Source: Flavobacterium aquariorum (GTDB lineage Bacteria > Bacteroidota > Bacteroidia > Flavobacteriales > Flavobacteriaceae). From it: a stretch of DNA of 64,000 nucleotides. Where the stretch lies: the NCBI RefSeq assembly GCF_003254745.1, contig NZ_QKXH01000005.1, positions 1-64,000 on the forward strand, given 5' to 3'. The notes under the pieces are model-generated. The model made no database searches and was not told where the DNA came from. It saw only the letters and a program-made list of their open reading frames with translations. A program made the position numbers and the translations under genes. This document shows, piece by piece, positions 10,109 to 18,068 of the stretch (positions within the stretch are counted from its first letter, which is position 1; every line of letters starts with the position of its first letter).

Positions 10109-11128
10109 TTAAGTGGATTCCCTTTCTAAAATAGATGTTCCTAATTCTATGGATTGAAAAACGATAGGCTCATTTCTCTTTTTTGAATTGATTTCATCAA
10201 ATAAAACCGATGCAGCAATTCTGCCTATTTCAAATCCAGGCTGATCAACTGTTGAAAGTCTTGGAGTAGTTACTTCGGTGACAAAGGAATTACAAAAACC
10301 AACAATAGCAATTTGTTTTGGCATTGGAATGCCCACTTCATTCAAGTATTTGAGAACACCGACTGCAACCATATCAGTTACTGTGAAAATTCCATCTAAA
10401 TGAGGGTGTTCCGCTATGGCTTTTATCGCATTTGCATAACCATCTTCTAAGTCGGCATTGTTGTCACAAACATAAACCAAGGATGGGTCATAGGGAATAT
10501 TGTGGTCTTCCAATGCTTTCTTGTATCCTAAAAATCGATCAATTGAATTTTGGGGCATATAAGATCCTCGGAAATGTGCAATTTTTTTACGTCCTTTTTT
10601 AATAAGGTAAGCGGTTGCATCATAAGCCGCTTTTCTGTCATTTATGGTTACTTTGGAACAATTAACTAATTTGGCAATTTTGTCAAAAAGGACCAAAGGA
10701 ATATTTTGTGCCAGTACGTTTTTTATATGATCGAATTCGCCCGTTTCATTTGATAGTGAGATGATAATCCCATCCACTCTTTTATTTAATAGTAATTCAA
10801 GCTGTTTTTTTTCTAATTCTAATTTTTCATTAGACCTTAAAATGATAACTAAGTAATTTCTTTTCTCGGCTTCCTCCAATACTCCTTGAAATACTTTAGA
10901 AAAAAAATGATAATCCACAGTTGGTATAATTAGTCCGATCGTTTTAGACTCTTTGGTTCTAAGGTTTACTGCAAAACTATTTGGGGTGTAATTAAGAGAA
11001 GTAGCTAAGTCAATAACCTTTTTCTTTGTTACTGGGCTTACGTCAGGATAGTTTTTAATCGATTTTGAAACAGTAGTGATGGAGATGCCTAACTGGTCTG
11101 CGATTTGTTTGAGTGTGGCATTTTTCAT
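10109..11128 (-). CDS. LacI-family transcriptional regulator (copy 2)
   Basis: A 339-residue paralogue of the neighbouring regulator. The helix-turn-helix LKQIADQLGISITTVSKSIK is at about residues 5-24 and the hinge YTPNSFAVNLR at about 47-57, both nearly identical to copy 1. The effector domain follows, with KTIGLIIPTVDYHFF and NDRKAAYDATAYL. Divergence is concentrated in the effector domain, which suggests the copies answer to different ligands while keeping the same DNA target (inference). A minus-strand -7 box candidate lies at 11189-11196. None of the palindromic operators found upstream of the sugar genes occurs in front of this gene, so simple autoregulation through that site is not supported. 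Confidence 0.92.
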   Translation of the reverse strand: MKNATLKQIADQLGISITTVSKSIKNYPDVSPVTKKKVIDLATSLNYTPNSFAVNLRTKESKTIGLIIPTVDYHFFSKVFQGVLEEAEKRNYLVIILRSNEKLELEKKQLELLLNKRVDGIIISLSNETGEFDHIKNVLAQNIPLVLFDKIAKLVNCSKVTINDRKAAYDATAYLIKKGRKKIAHFRGSYMPQNSIDRFLGYKKALEDHNIPYDPSLVYVCDNNADLEDGYANAIKAIAEHPHLDGIFTVTDMVAVGVLKYLNEVGIPMPKQIAIVGFCNSFVTEVTTPRLSTVDQPGFEIGRIAASVLFDEINSKKRNEPIVFQSIELGTSILEREST

Positions 11129-11188
11129 AATATGATCCCCAAATTTTAAAACCTAGTTCTTTTCAAAAAAAAACTGTTATTTGAAAAA

Positions 11189-11196
11189 CAAACATA
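11189..11196 (-). promoter_or_regulatory. Candidate -7 box for the LacI-family pair
   Basis: On the minus strand the bases read TATGTTTG, an exact match to the Bacteroidetes -7 consensus TAnnTTTG, about 60 bp upstream of the start at 11128. No TTG is present at the ideal 17-23 bp upstream distance (the nearest is 27 bp away), so this is a candidate only. Confidence 0.45.
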
Positions 11197-11425
11197 CAAT
11201 TTATTTATTGTATTTCCATTTTTCAAGTAACAGTTTGAGATATATTTTACTTAAAATATAAGATAGGCTTTTTTTAAACACCTAATAATCAATTGCTAAA
11301 AAAGGTGTCTAATATTATGTTAAGCTTCTATTGAAATTATTTCACTAACTTTTAGTGTTTTGTGAGGATTTGAGTAGGTTTTTGTTCCAAAAGGTATTTT
11401 AAATAGCTACCAGCCTTAGAATTTG

Positions 11426-11456
11426 TTTTAAACATAGTAACCAAACTATTAACTAA
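11426..11456 (+). promoter_or_regulatory. Orphan copy of a susC-type 5' leader
   Basis: This 31-bp stretch contains TTTTAAACA, TAACCAAA and TATTAACTAA in the same order as the stretch at 28033-28062 just upstream of susC, with one gap and about two mismatches. The preceding AGAATTTG is a degenerate -7 box. The gene that follows is on the opposite strand, so the leader has no reading frame to serve. Confidence 0.55.
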
Positions 11457-11556
11457 ATAAAACAGGGTTTTAAAAGTGTTCAGTCAATTAAAGACCCATA
11501 ATTTTATCCATCTAAGACTGTGTAACTAAATAATATATTGTATTTAATAAATTAAA

Positions 11557-13113
11557 TTATTCGGCTCCATCTATTTTGGCTCTTGCCACTGCAAAGTTAC
11601 CAACTGTTTCACCAAGAATCAAGCCTTTTTCGCAATCACTTCTGTAATGTATGGCTCCAAACATTCTTGAGTCTGATGCTTCTCGCGCTAATGCCTTGAA
11701 ATTTTCTGTTTTAGCTGGTAAGATATGTGACAAAACGGTGCAGGCTGCTCCACTAAAAGTAGAGTGTCCAGATACATATGCTGGGAAATTAGGAATTCCC
11801 GTTGTCGTCTTTATAGATGAATCCATTTGAGTAGGTCTTGGATTAAAATAGAAAAACTTTGCATCCCAGCAACTTATTGCGGCATCCATCATAGAGAGGT
11901 TTAATAAAGCCATATTTCTTGCCCATCTTACTTCACTATAGTTTTGTTCTACAAATGCTTCGGCAGCGATGGCATTCCAGTGTCCTGGAGGGGTGTAAGT
12001 TCCAACGCCATCCGCCCAAAAAGTAACAATTTCTTGATGTTTTTTGGAATTGTCTTCGCTGAATGCTTTTATTTCTGCCAATTCTTTTGCAAATTGTTCC
12101 GATTTTGTAGAAGGAGGCGGTCCTGGACGACTGGCTACAACCATAGCAGGGGTCATCAAGAAAGATTTTACTTTTCCAAACAAAGGCAACATTGGAGGTC
12201 TTGCCGGTAGTTCCAATGATTTCCATGGGGTTTCCCCTGTTGCTGCCGTTTGCGTCTCGAGTAAGGTCCATAAGTCTTGATTGCCGACAGCAGCTCCAGC
12301 TCCATCTGTTGAAGCACGCGCGATAAACTTGGCTGCTATCTTTTTACCTAAACTTATTCCAGCATCGACATCGCTACGTACATTGGCCCCACTAATAATT
12401 CGGTATAGTTTTTCTTCTTCGGCTTTTTCTTGAATGAAAGCAATTTCGGTTGGAAATAATAATTTTAATAATTCAACTGTAACTCCTGCCAAAACAGCAT
12501 CTTCGCAAGGATAAGACGGCAAACTGCTTTTTGGAATTAAAACAGGTAAAGTTGCATCTACAACAAATGGAGCTGGTCTATTGTAAAGTTTTTTGTAATG
12601 CCATGCAGCAATCATTGCGTCATATTGTGCAGCACTTACATAAGCATAAGCTCTGGCAGAATATGGTGGATTTGAAAATGGAAATTCTGGATTTGCAAAA
12701 GGATTTGCGCCAGATGGAATAGGGTAGGTTCCATCAGGATTTTGAAAAGGTGGGCGATTGTGTTTGGCAACTAGAGTTCTCATGATTTCATTCCAACGTA
12801 AGACTCCGCCAACGCTCCAATAATCAATGATGGCTTGTTGATCTTTGGTAATATTGGCTTGGTAGCTTTTAATTTCGTTTATTTCTCTAGTGTAGGCTGG
12901 TAATGTTGTTGCTATAGGAGCGTCTAATGGGAATTCATCGGGAGAAGTTAATAGTATAGGTTTCCATGTTCCTGCAAGTTCATCTGCGTTTGTTGGGTTT
13001 AATTGAGGGAATTGATTGTTACGTTCAGTAATGTCATCATTGCAGGCATAGTTGAATGCTACCAAAAGTATTAATAGACTTTTTGAAATAGTTATTTGAA
13101 TCTTATTTTTCAT
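11557..13113 (-). CDS. Vanadium-dependent haloperoxidase / PAP2-type phosphatase lipoprotein
   Basis: The 518-residue protein begins with a lipoprotein signal (Cys24 in NYACNDD); the acidic residues after Cys would suit surface export, but this is uncertain. The C-terminal third carries the complete vanadate/phosphate-binding set of the haloperoxidase/PAP2 superfamily: Lys419 and Arg426 (K-x6-RP), Ser448-Gly449-His450 (YVSGHS), Arg483 and His489 (SRMFGAIHYRSD). Spacing is as in characterised haloperoxidases. Such enzymes oxidise halides with peroxide, but relatives act as phosphatases and the sequence alone does not decide. It is the last gene of an operon with two outer-membrane barrels (1-bp gap to the first), which suggests action at or outside the outer membrane. 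A second protein with the same residues lies at 39376-40728. Confidence 0.85.
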   Translation of the reverse strand: MKNKIQITISKSLLILLVAFNYACNDDITERNNQFPQLNPTNADELAGTWKPILLTSPDEFPLDAPIATTLPAYTREINEIKSYQANITKDQQAIIDYWSVGGVLRWNEIMRTLVAKHNRPPFQNPDGTYPIPSGANPFANPEFPFSNPPYSARAYAYVSAAQYDAMIAAWHYKKLYNRPAPFVVDATLPVLIPKSSLPSYPCEDAVLAGVTVELLKLLFPTEIAFIQEKAEEEKLYRIISGANVRSDVDAGISLGKKIAAKFIARASTDGAGAAVGNQDLWTLLETQTAATGETPWKSLELPARPPMLPLFGKVKSFLMTPAMVVASRPGPPPSTKSEQFAKELAEIKAFSEDNSKKHQEIVTFWADGVGTYTPPGHWNAIAAEAFVEQNYSEVRWARNMALLNLSMMDAAISCWDAKFFYFNPRPTQMDSSIKTTTGIPNFPAYVSGHSTFSGAACTVLSHILPAKTENFKALAREASDSRMFGAIHYRSDCEKGLILGETVGNFAVARAKIDGAE

Positions 13114-13114
13114 C

Positions 13115-14026
13115 TTATTTCGCTTTTTTGTTAAAATTGATTACATAAAATGCACCTCCGTAAAAACTAGTTGATTGGCCAACATTTCTGCCGTCAATCA
13201 CATAATTTGTTCCTCCGATAAAGGCGAGTTCCGGAATCTTTTTTAAAGTGTATTTTATGTTTGTTCCCAATCGTAAAGCATTCATGGTATTGCTGGGAAA
13301 CGGCATGTTGTTTTGAGTTATGTCAAATCCGCCGGCTTGTGTAACCCAGTTGTCAACAATTGCTTCTGCAATCAATCTGTCTGAACGATAACCTGCTCTG
13401 GCATTTATGTTGATGACGTTTGGCATATCCACTTCGTTGGTGTAATGCATTTCATTGGTATAATAAGTGTTTCTTTCGATAGTAACATTACTTCGAAATA
13501 AGTAAGCGCCAGAAACCGTAGTGAAGAATTTACCTCTTTGATAATCTCCCATCAATCGAAAGGATGCTACTTGACTGCCTAAGCCTAGACTTAATGGCAA
13601 ATAATCAACAGTATAATTGGAAACAGGAGTAGAATAACCTCCGAGAGCATATAGTGAATAAGTAGCGTTTTTAATTTTCTTTTCAAAAGGCATGTATTTT
13701 ACCGTCAAAGAAAGGTCTTGAATGCCCTCTTGTCCTTTCATGGTGCCAGCTGAAGCATTTGTTATGACATAGGGAATATTGAATAAAACATTAAGTTTGT
13801 CGGTGATTCCATAGTTGCCCATAACGCCAATGGATTGAGTAGAAACCTTGCCCAAATTCAAATTTTCTCTTTTGTTAGTTCCTTCCCAATACTTATCCCA
13901 ACTGCTGTATTGGTAGACGGAACCAACGCAGAATCGATTTTTGCTCATCATAATAGCGTCAATCTCTGTTTGAGCATTTGCAAAAAAAGTGCCGAGTAAA
14001 AAGCAACCTAAATAAATTTTCTTCAT
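13115..14026 (-). CDS. Outer-membrane beta-barrel protein (MetA-pathway/transporter-like)
   Basis: The 303-residue protein has a signal peptide (MKKIYLGCFLLGTFFANAQ) and then alternating amphipathic strands such as DKLNVLFNIPYVI, GIQDLSLTVKYMPF and FYGGAFYVINF, typical of a small outer-membrane barrel. It resembles the family annotated as 'transporter' or phenol meta-pathway-like barrels. Gln, Tyr and Asn are frequent in loops. It lies 1 bp upstream of the haloperoxidase and 21 bp downstream of another barrel, so the three should be cotranscribed. A role as a channel or docking protein for the haloperoxidase or its substrate is possible, but nothing in the sequence shows a substrate. Confidence 0.7.
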   Translation of the reverse strand: MKKIYLGCFLLGTFFANAQTEIDAIMMSKNRFCVGSVYQYSSWDKYWEGTNKRENLNLGKVSTQSIGVMGNYGITDKLNVLFNIPYVITNASAGTMKGQEGIQDLSLTVKYMPFEKKIKNATYSLYALGGYSTPVSNYTVDYLPLSLGLGSQVASFRLMGDYQRGKFFTTVSGAYLFRSNVTIERNTYYTNEMHYTNEVDMPNVININARAGYRSDRLIAEAIVDNWVTQAGGFDITQNNMPFPSNTMNALRLGTNIKYTLKKIPELAFIGGTNYVIDGRNVGQSTSFYGGAFYVINFNKKAK

Positions 14027-14047
14027 GTTTTAATCCTTTTTTAAATT

Positions 14048-15253
14048 TTATAAATTAACTGTTACATGTTTTTTCTTTCCAAGTCCAAAACGATAATAAT
14101 ATCCCACATTAAAAGAATAGTCAGCAAAAGCAGCGTCGCCTTGTATGTGAACGTACTTACTTGGATCTGTTATGGTTGAGTTTGCTAAATCTTGCGCAGC
14201 AATATCTGCCGCACTTTGAATACGGTTTTTTACAATGTTGTAAGGAATGAATAAACTAAAGCCGTGACGACCTAGTGTGTAAGCAAAACCATATTCTACA
14301 GCTATTACATAACCAGGGCGACGATAAGCAACTTGTCCGCCAAACGCATCATATGCAGGAATTCCTTCGATACGACCTGCTAAAGAAACATTGAAATTCT
14401 GGTTTTTGTCCACGGCAACCATTAGTCCGCCACGGGCAAAATATTGATCAGGACAGGCGTATATTTCATATCCTTCTAAGCCAGGTTTAGGAGCTGATTT
14501 GAATGTGCCGTTAGATTCTTTTGGATTGAATAAATAATATCCATTGGCAAAACCGTAAAGACGGTCAGTTAGTTTTCTAAAAAGTTGGAGTTCTGAGATA
14601 ATACCTATTCCTCCATCTCCGGGCTGGATTGCTTGGTCCATTACAACACTTTGTATGCTTCCGTCAGTTTGCGGTGCATTGTCCATTTCGTTATGGCTAC
14701 CATTGTTTAGTTTTACTCCTAAACCTACCATGATATTTCCTTTTGGCATTTTTGCGGGATCAAATATCCAAAAATTAGCGCTCAAGCGGATGTCCGCTAT
14801 TCCATCAGCATATACGCTATAGCGATAGTTTTTGGTTGTCGGATTTTGTTTTAAAACCTGGGAACGTTCATTGTTGACATAGGGTAATGTAGCATTCAAT
14901 TGAATACGGTCGGTTAATCCGTAAGAAATGTTTAAATCAATAGCGTGCGAATAAATATTCACAGCATTACCACGTTCGTTTCCGTTTTCATCTAGTCCTC
15001 CTCCTGTGGTTTGTCTTTGTGGTTGCTCTTCTTTACCGATAAAATGTCTCCAAGAGTGAAAATAACGATAATTTCCGCCTACTTGAAAATCACCCTTGTT
15101 TAAATTATAAGAGTTGGTTAAAGTCATGTTAAGTCCTCCCATTTGTCGGACGGCTACGCATCCTTGAGCGTTCATTTTTTGAGTTTGAACGGTTATAACA
15201 AATGTTAGGATAAAGGCAAATGCAATATGTATAAAAGAGTTTGAATTTTTCAA
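14048..15253 (-). CDS. Outer-membrane beta-barrel protein, first gene of the haloperoxidase operon
   Basis: The 401-residue protein has a signal peptide (about residues 1-30, ending KMNAQ) and strand-rich sequence with many Tyr, Gly and Asn, for example DFQVGGNYRYFHSWRHF and DRIQLNATLPYVNNE; the end (ADYSFNVGYYYRFGLG) is barrel-like. It looks like a larger relative of the next barrel. The conserved CVAVRQMGG just after the signal peptide contains a single Cys and is unusual for a barrel N-terminus. As first gene of the group it may set operon expression; a short palindrome (GAACAA-GT-TTGTTC) lies at 15298-15311 upstream. Function unknown. Confidence 0.68.
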   Translation of the reverse strand: MKNSNSFIHIAFAFILTFVITVQTQKMNAQGCVAVRQMGGLNMTLTNSYNLNKGDFQVGGNYRYFHSWRHFIGKEEQPQRQTTGGGLDENGNERGNAVNIYSHAIDLNISYGLTDRIQLNATLPYVNNERSQVLKQNPTTKNYRYSVYADGIADIRLSANFWIFDPAKMPKGNIMVGLGVKLNNGSHNEMDNAPQTDGSIQSVVMDQAIQPGDGGIGIISELQLFRKLTDRLYGFANGYYLFNPKESNGTFKSAPKPGLEGYEIYACPDQYFARGGLMVAVDKNQNFNVSLAGRIEGIPAYDAFGGQVAYRRPGYVIAVEYGFAYTLGRHGFSLFIPYNIVKNRIQSAADIAAQDLANSTITDPSKYVHIQGDAAFADYSFNVGYYYRFGLGKKKHVTVNL

Positions 15254-15605
15254 AATTTAGGTTTTACTTGTTTAGTTTTGGACCTATGCGATATATTGAA
15301 CAAGTTTGTTCTGAACAAAAATGTTTTGTAGGCACTAAAAATAATTTTAGCTAAAATCGCTAGGTTTTTTTGATTTTTTAGTTAAAAAAGTGAGGACTGT
15401 AAAATTGAATTTGATAACAATTAAACTCTAAAATAGCAGAATGTAAATTGTTGAATCCGATTAATCGAATATTTTAAATATGTCCATTCAAAATAATTTC
15501 AATCATAATAATTGATGATTGGTCATGAAGGACTTACAATAAATACGAATAAAGGGTAATGTCAAATGATAGTAGTCTTTGCTTTTTTCTATAAATAATA
15601 AAAAA
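15254..15605. other. 352-bp intergenic region
   Basis: AT-rich, with no open frame of note. It must contain the minus-strand promoter of the outer-membrane-barrel/haloperoxidase operon, but no exact TAnnTTTG box was found on that strand. The palindrome GAACAAGTTTGTTC at 15298-15311, followed by a repeated half-site GAACAA, could be an operator but is short. No terminator was recognised for the gene at 15606-16157. Confidence 0.4.
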
Positions 15606-16157
15606 CTAAACTAAGTCTGGAGGAGAGTAAAAAGAAGGTACAAATCCAGCATGCAATTTCTCTTTTGAAAAAGAAATTAAAGGAATTGATTTGAAATCTG
15701 TAGTATTAGTAATTGTAATAGACTCTGGATATTGTATAAAATAATCTACCGTAAACGACTTAACGATTTTTTTTGAAGATCCTTTGTTTTCGTTGTTGCC
15801 GCTAAAAAGTTGACTGTCTACAATGTCTTCAATTTCTTGTGTTGATAAAGAAGAATTAACGTTCGGAAGATAATATAAATTAAGGATATTGTCCTTGATT
15901 TGTTTTTTGAAAATATGGTAGTTTTTGTTGTTGATTGAAATGTTTTCATTTACGTATTCTAATTCGGTATCATCTGCAAAAGTATACAATGAAGCGTTCA
16001 GATGAATTACCTTAAATTCAGGATCTGGAATTTTTTTCATAGCCGTTACCCATTCTTGCTCTTGATCAAAAGCAAAAAGCATGCGATAGCCTAATGCATT
16101 GTAAAACAAGCTTGCAAGCAAAGTGGTAAATAGTAATATGTAAGCTATTTTTTTCAT
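15606..16157 (-). CDS. Small membrane-anchored protein of unknown function
   Basis: I do not recognise this family. The frame opens at 16175, but the ATG at 16157 is preferred because it gives a clean N-terminal membrane segment (MKKIAYILLFTTLLASLFYNALGY). The remaining roughly 160 residues look extracytoplasmic: they are polar, with strand-forming stretches (FKVIHLNASLYTF, DNILNLYYLPN) and no cysteines. The C-terminus is rich in Ser, Pro and Phe (FVPSFYSPPDLV). It stands alone between two operons on the same strand, with 165 bp upstream and 352 bp downstream. Confidence 0.6.
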   Translation of the reverse strand: MKKIAYILLFTTLLASLFYNALGYRMLFAFDQEQEWVTAMKKIPDPEFKVIHLNASLYTFADDTELEYVNENISINNKNYHIFKKQIKDNILNLYYLPNVNSSLSTQEIEDIVDSQLFSGNNENKGSSKKIVKSFTVDYFIQYPESITITNTTDFKSIPLISFSKEKLHAGFVPSFYSPPDLV

Positions 16158-16340
16158 TCGTTCCAAAAATAACAATTAATATTGATTATTGGTGATTAAA
16201 ATAAATAATTAAGAAATAAATTTTAATTTAATATAAATTAAGTTAATTTATTTTGTTATTTGTATTAAAAAAAGGTTTTTGCTTTGTTTGTTTGTGTTTT
16301 CACAAAATATTTTTTGCTGTTTTAGTTTTAAAATATATGA

Positions 16341-18044
16341 TTAAGACTCATTTACTGCCAAAACAAGTGCCTCAAAAGGTCTCAACTCAGCTGTTTTTTT
16401 TGAAGTTGAATAATTGTTAAGTAATACGGTTGATTTTTCTAAATTATACCCACAATTATAGTCAGCTCTTTCTGGCGAAAAATTAAGTAAAACAATTATT
16501 TTTTTACCCTCAAATGTTCTTAGATAAGCATATACTTTTGCGTTGTTTTCATCTAATAAGGTATACGTTCCATAAACCAATGTTGGTTCTTGTTTGCGTA
16601 ATTGAACCAATTTCCTGAAATAATTTAATGTCGAATCGGGATCTTTTTCCTGGGCTTCAGCATTGATGGTTACGTAATTTGGATTCACTTTTAGCCACGG
16701 TTTCCCATTCGAAAAGCCAGCATTTTCATTAGTATTCCATTGCATTGGTGTTCTTGAATTTTCTCTTGAAGCTTGTTTTTGTTCTTCGAGAAAAGCCTTC
16801 AAATCTCCATTTTCGCTTTGTATAGCAATGTATTTATTTTTGGTGTCGATATCATTATAGTCGTCAATATTGTCAAAACGAATATTGATCATTCCTAATT
16901 CATCTCCTTGAAAATAATAAGGCGTCCCTCTCATTGTAATGACAAATGTGGAAAGCATTTTGGAACATACTTCCCTAAATTCGGGCGCATCATTGCCAAA
17001 TTTACTCACCATTCTAGGTTGGTCATGATTGGCCAAGAAAATGGAAAGCCAACCCTTGTCCTTAAACCCTTCATCCCATCTGGAATAGAGTTTTTTGTAG
17101 TTGACAAAACCATATTCGTCAAGGTGTTTTCCTATTTCTACACCTTCCAGATGGTAGGCCATACTCAATTCATTCCGGTCTGGATCTACAAAAAGCATCG
17201 CTTCTTCGGGAGATGCACCAGCACCTTCAGAAACCGTCATTACTTCATATTGACTCAAAACTTCGCGATTCATTTCTTGAATGTATTCATGTAAGTGTGG
17301 GCCCCTTCCGTAAAATTTCATGATTTCGGGTATGTTGCCCAAAATTTCAGATGGCAATTCGGGAAAAGAATCATCCTTGGAAATAAATTGAAAAGCATCC
17401 ATTCTAAACCCATCAATGCCTTTGTCCAGCCAAAATCGCATTACTTGATACAGTTTCTGGCGTACTTTTGGATTGTTCCAATTGAGATCAGGTTGCTTTT
17501 GTGAAAAATAATGCAAGTAATATGCATCGGTAATTTCATCATATTTCCAAGCATTGCTGTTTACATCAAACCAACTCCAGCGGTAAGGAGGAATTCCTTT
17601 TTCGGCTGGCCACCAGTAATAATAGTCTCGATAAGGATTGTCTCTAGATTTTCGGCTTTCCTGAAACCAAAAATGCTCATCGCTGCTGTGATTGAATACC
17701 AAATCCATAATGAGTTTGATTCCTTTTTCTTGCAAACCTTTCATTAGCAAATCAAAATCTTCCATAGTGCCAAAATCGGCAAGAATCGAGCAATAATCAC
17801 TCACATCATAACCATTGTCGTCATTGGGAGATTCATAAATTGGGTTGATCCAAATGGCATCAATCCCTAAATTTTTGAGGTAATCCAATTTGGAAATAAT
17901 ACCTTTTAAATCGCCAATTCCATCACCATTACTGTCTTTGAAACTGCGAGGATATATTTGATAAATGACGGCTTCTTTCCACCATTTTTTATCAATTGGT
18001 GAAATAATGTGATTTTGATCGTTGTTGATTGTTGAAAAATTCAA
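16341..18044 (-). CDS. GH13 alpha-glucosidase (oligo-1,6-glucosidase type), no signal peptide
   Basis: A 567-residue (beta/alpha)8 glycoside hydrolase, usual length for the oligo-1,6-glucosidase group. Visible features are the calcium loop DSNGDGIGDLKG (37-48), the subfamily mark QPDLN (184-188), nucleophile Asp216 (GFRMDAF), acid/base Glu273 (VSEGAG) and transition-state Asp340 (ANHDQPR). It lacks a signal peptide, unlike its two upstream paralogues, and so should act in the cytoplasm. The residue after the nucleophile is Ala, which in characterised relatives allows alpha-1,4 or broad specificity, whereas Val favours alpha-1,6 (inference here). It is the last gene of the six-gene sugar operon, 24 bp behind the second paralogue. 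The exact substrate is not readable; sucrose isomers, isomaltose or maltose-type sugars are all possible. Confidence 0.9.
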   Translation of the reverse strand: MNFSTINNDQNHIISPIDKKWWKEAVIYQIYPRSFKDSNGDGIGDLKGIISKLDYLKNLGIDAIWINPIYESPNDDNGYDVSDYCSILADFGTMEDFDLLMKGLQEKGIKLIMDLVFNHSSDEHFWFQESRKSRDNPYRDYYYWWPAEKGIPPYRWSWFDVNSNAWKYDEITDAYYLHYFSQKQPDLNWNNPKVRQKLYQVMRFWLDKGIDGFRMDAFQFISKDDSFPELPSEILGNIPEIMKFYGRGPHLHEYIQEMNREVLSQYEVMTVSEGAGASPEEAMLFVDPDRNELSMAYHLEGVEIGKHLDEYGFVNYKKLYSRWDEGFKDKGWLSIFLANHDQPRMVSKFGNDAPEFREVCSKMLSTFVITMRGTPYYFQGDELGMINIRFDNIDDYNDIDTKNKYIAIQSENGDLKAFLEEQKQASRENSRTPMQWNTNENAGFSNGKPWLKVNPNYVTINAEAQEKDPDSTLNYFRKLVQLRKQEPTLVYGTYTLLDENNAKVYAYLRTFEGKKIIVLLNFSPERADYNCGYNLEKSTVLLNNYSTSKKTAELRPFEALVLAVNES

Positions 18045-18068
18045 AATGAAATAATTTTATTTTTTAAT

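Larger units (their letters stand above)
11129..11556. other. 428-bp intergenic region with an orphan susC-type leader
   Basis: The region is AT-rich and holds no open frame of interest. It contains the candidate promoter of the LacI pair (11189-11196, minus) and, at 11426-11456 on the plus strand, a sequence that matches the leader directly upstream of the susC gene at 28 kb although no plus-strand gene follows. A short inverted repeat (CACTAA, 3 bp, TTAGTG) at 11343-11357 is too short to call. No convincing terminator was seen for the haloperoxidase operon that ends at 11557. Confidence 0.6.

Noticed and set aside
11343..11357. Inverted repeat CACTAA/TTAGTG
   Set aside because: Six-bp arms in very AT-rich DNA are expected by chance, and the position fits neither neighbouring gene as terminator or operator.
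15298..15311. Operator palindrome GAACAAGTTTGTTC upstream of the barrel operon
   Set aside because: Single occurrence with 6-bp arms; noted in the intergenic entry but not strong enough to stand as a regulatory site.
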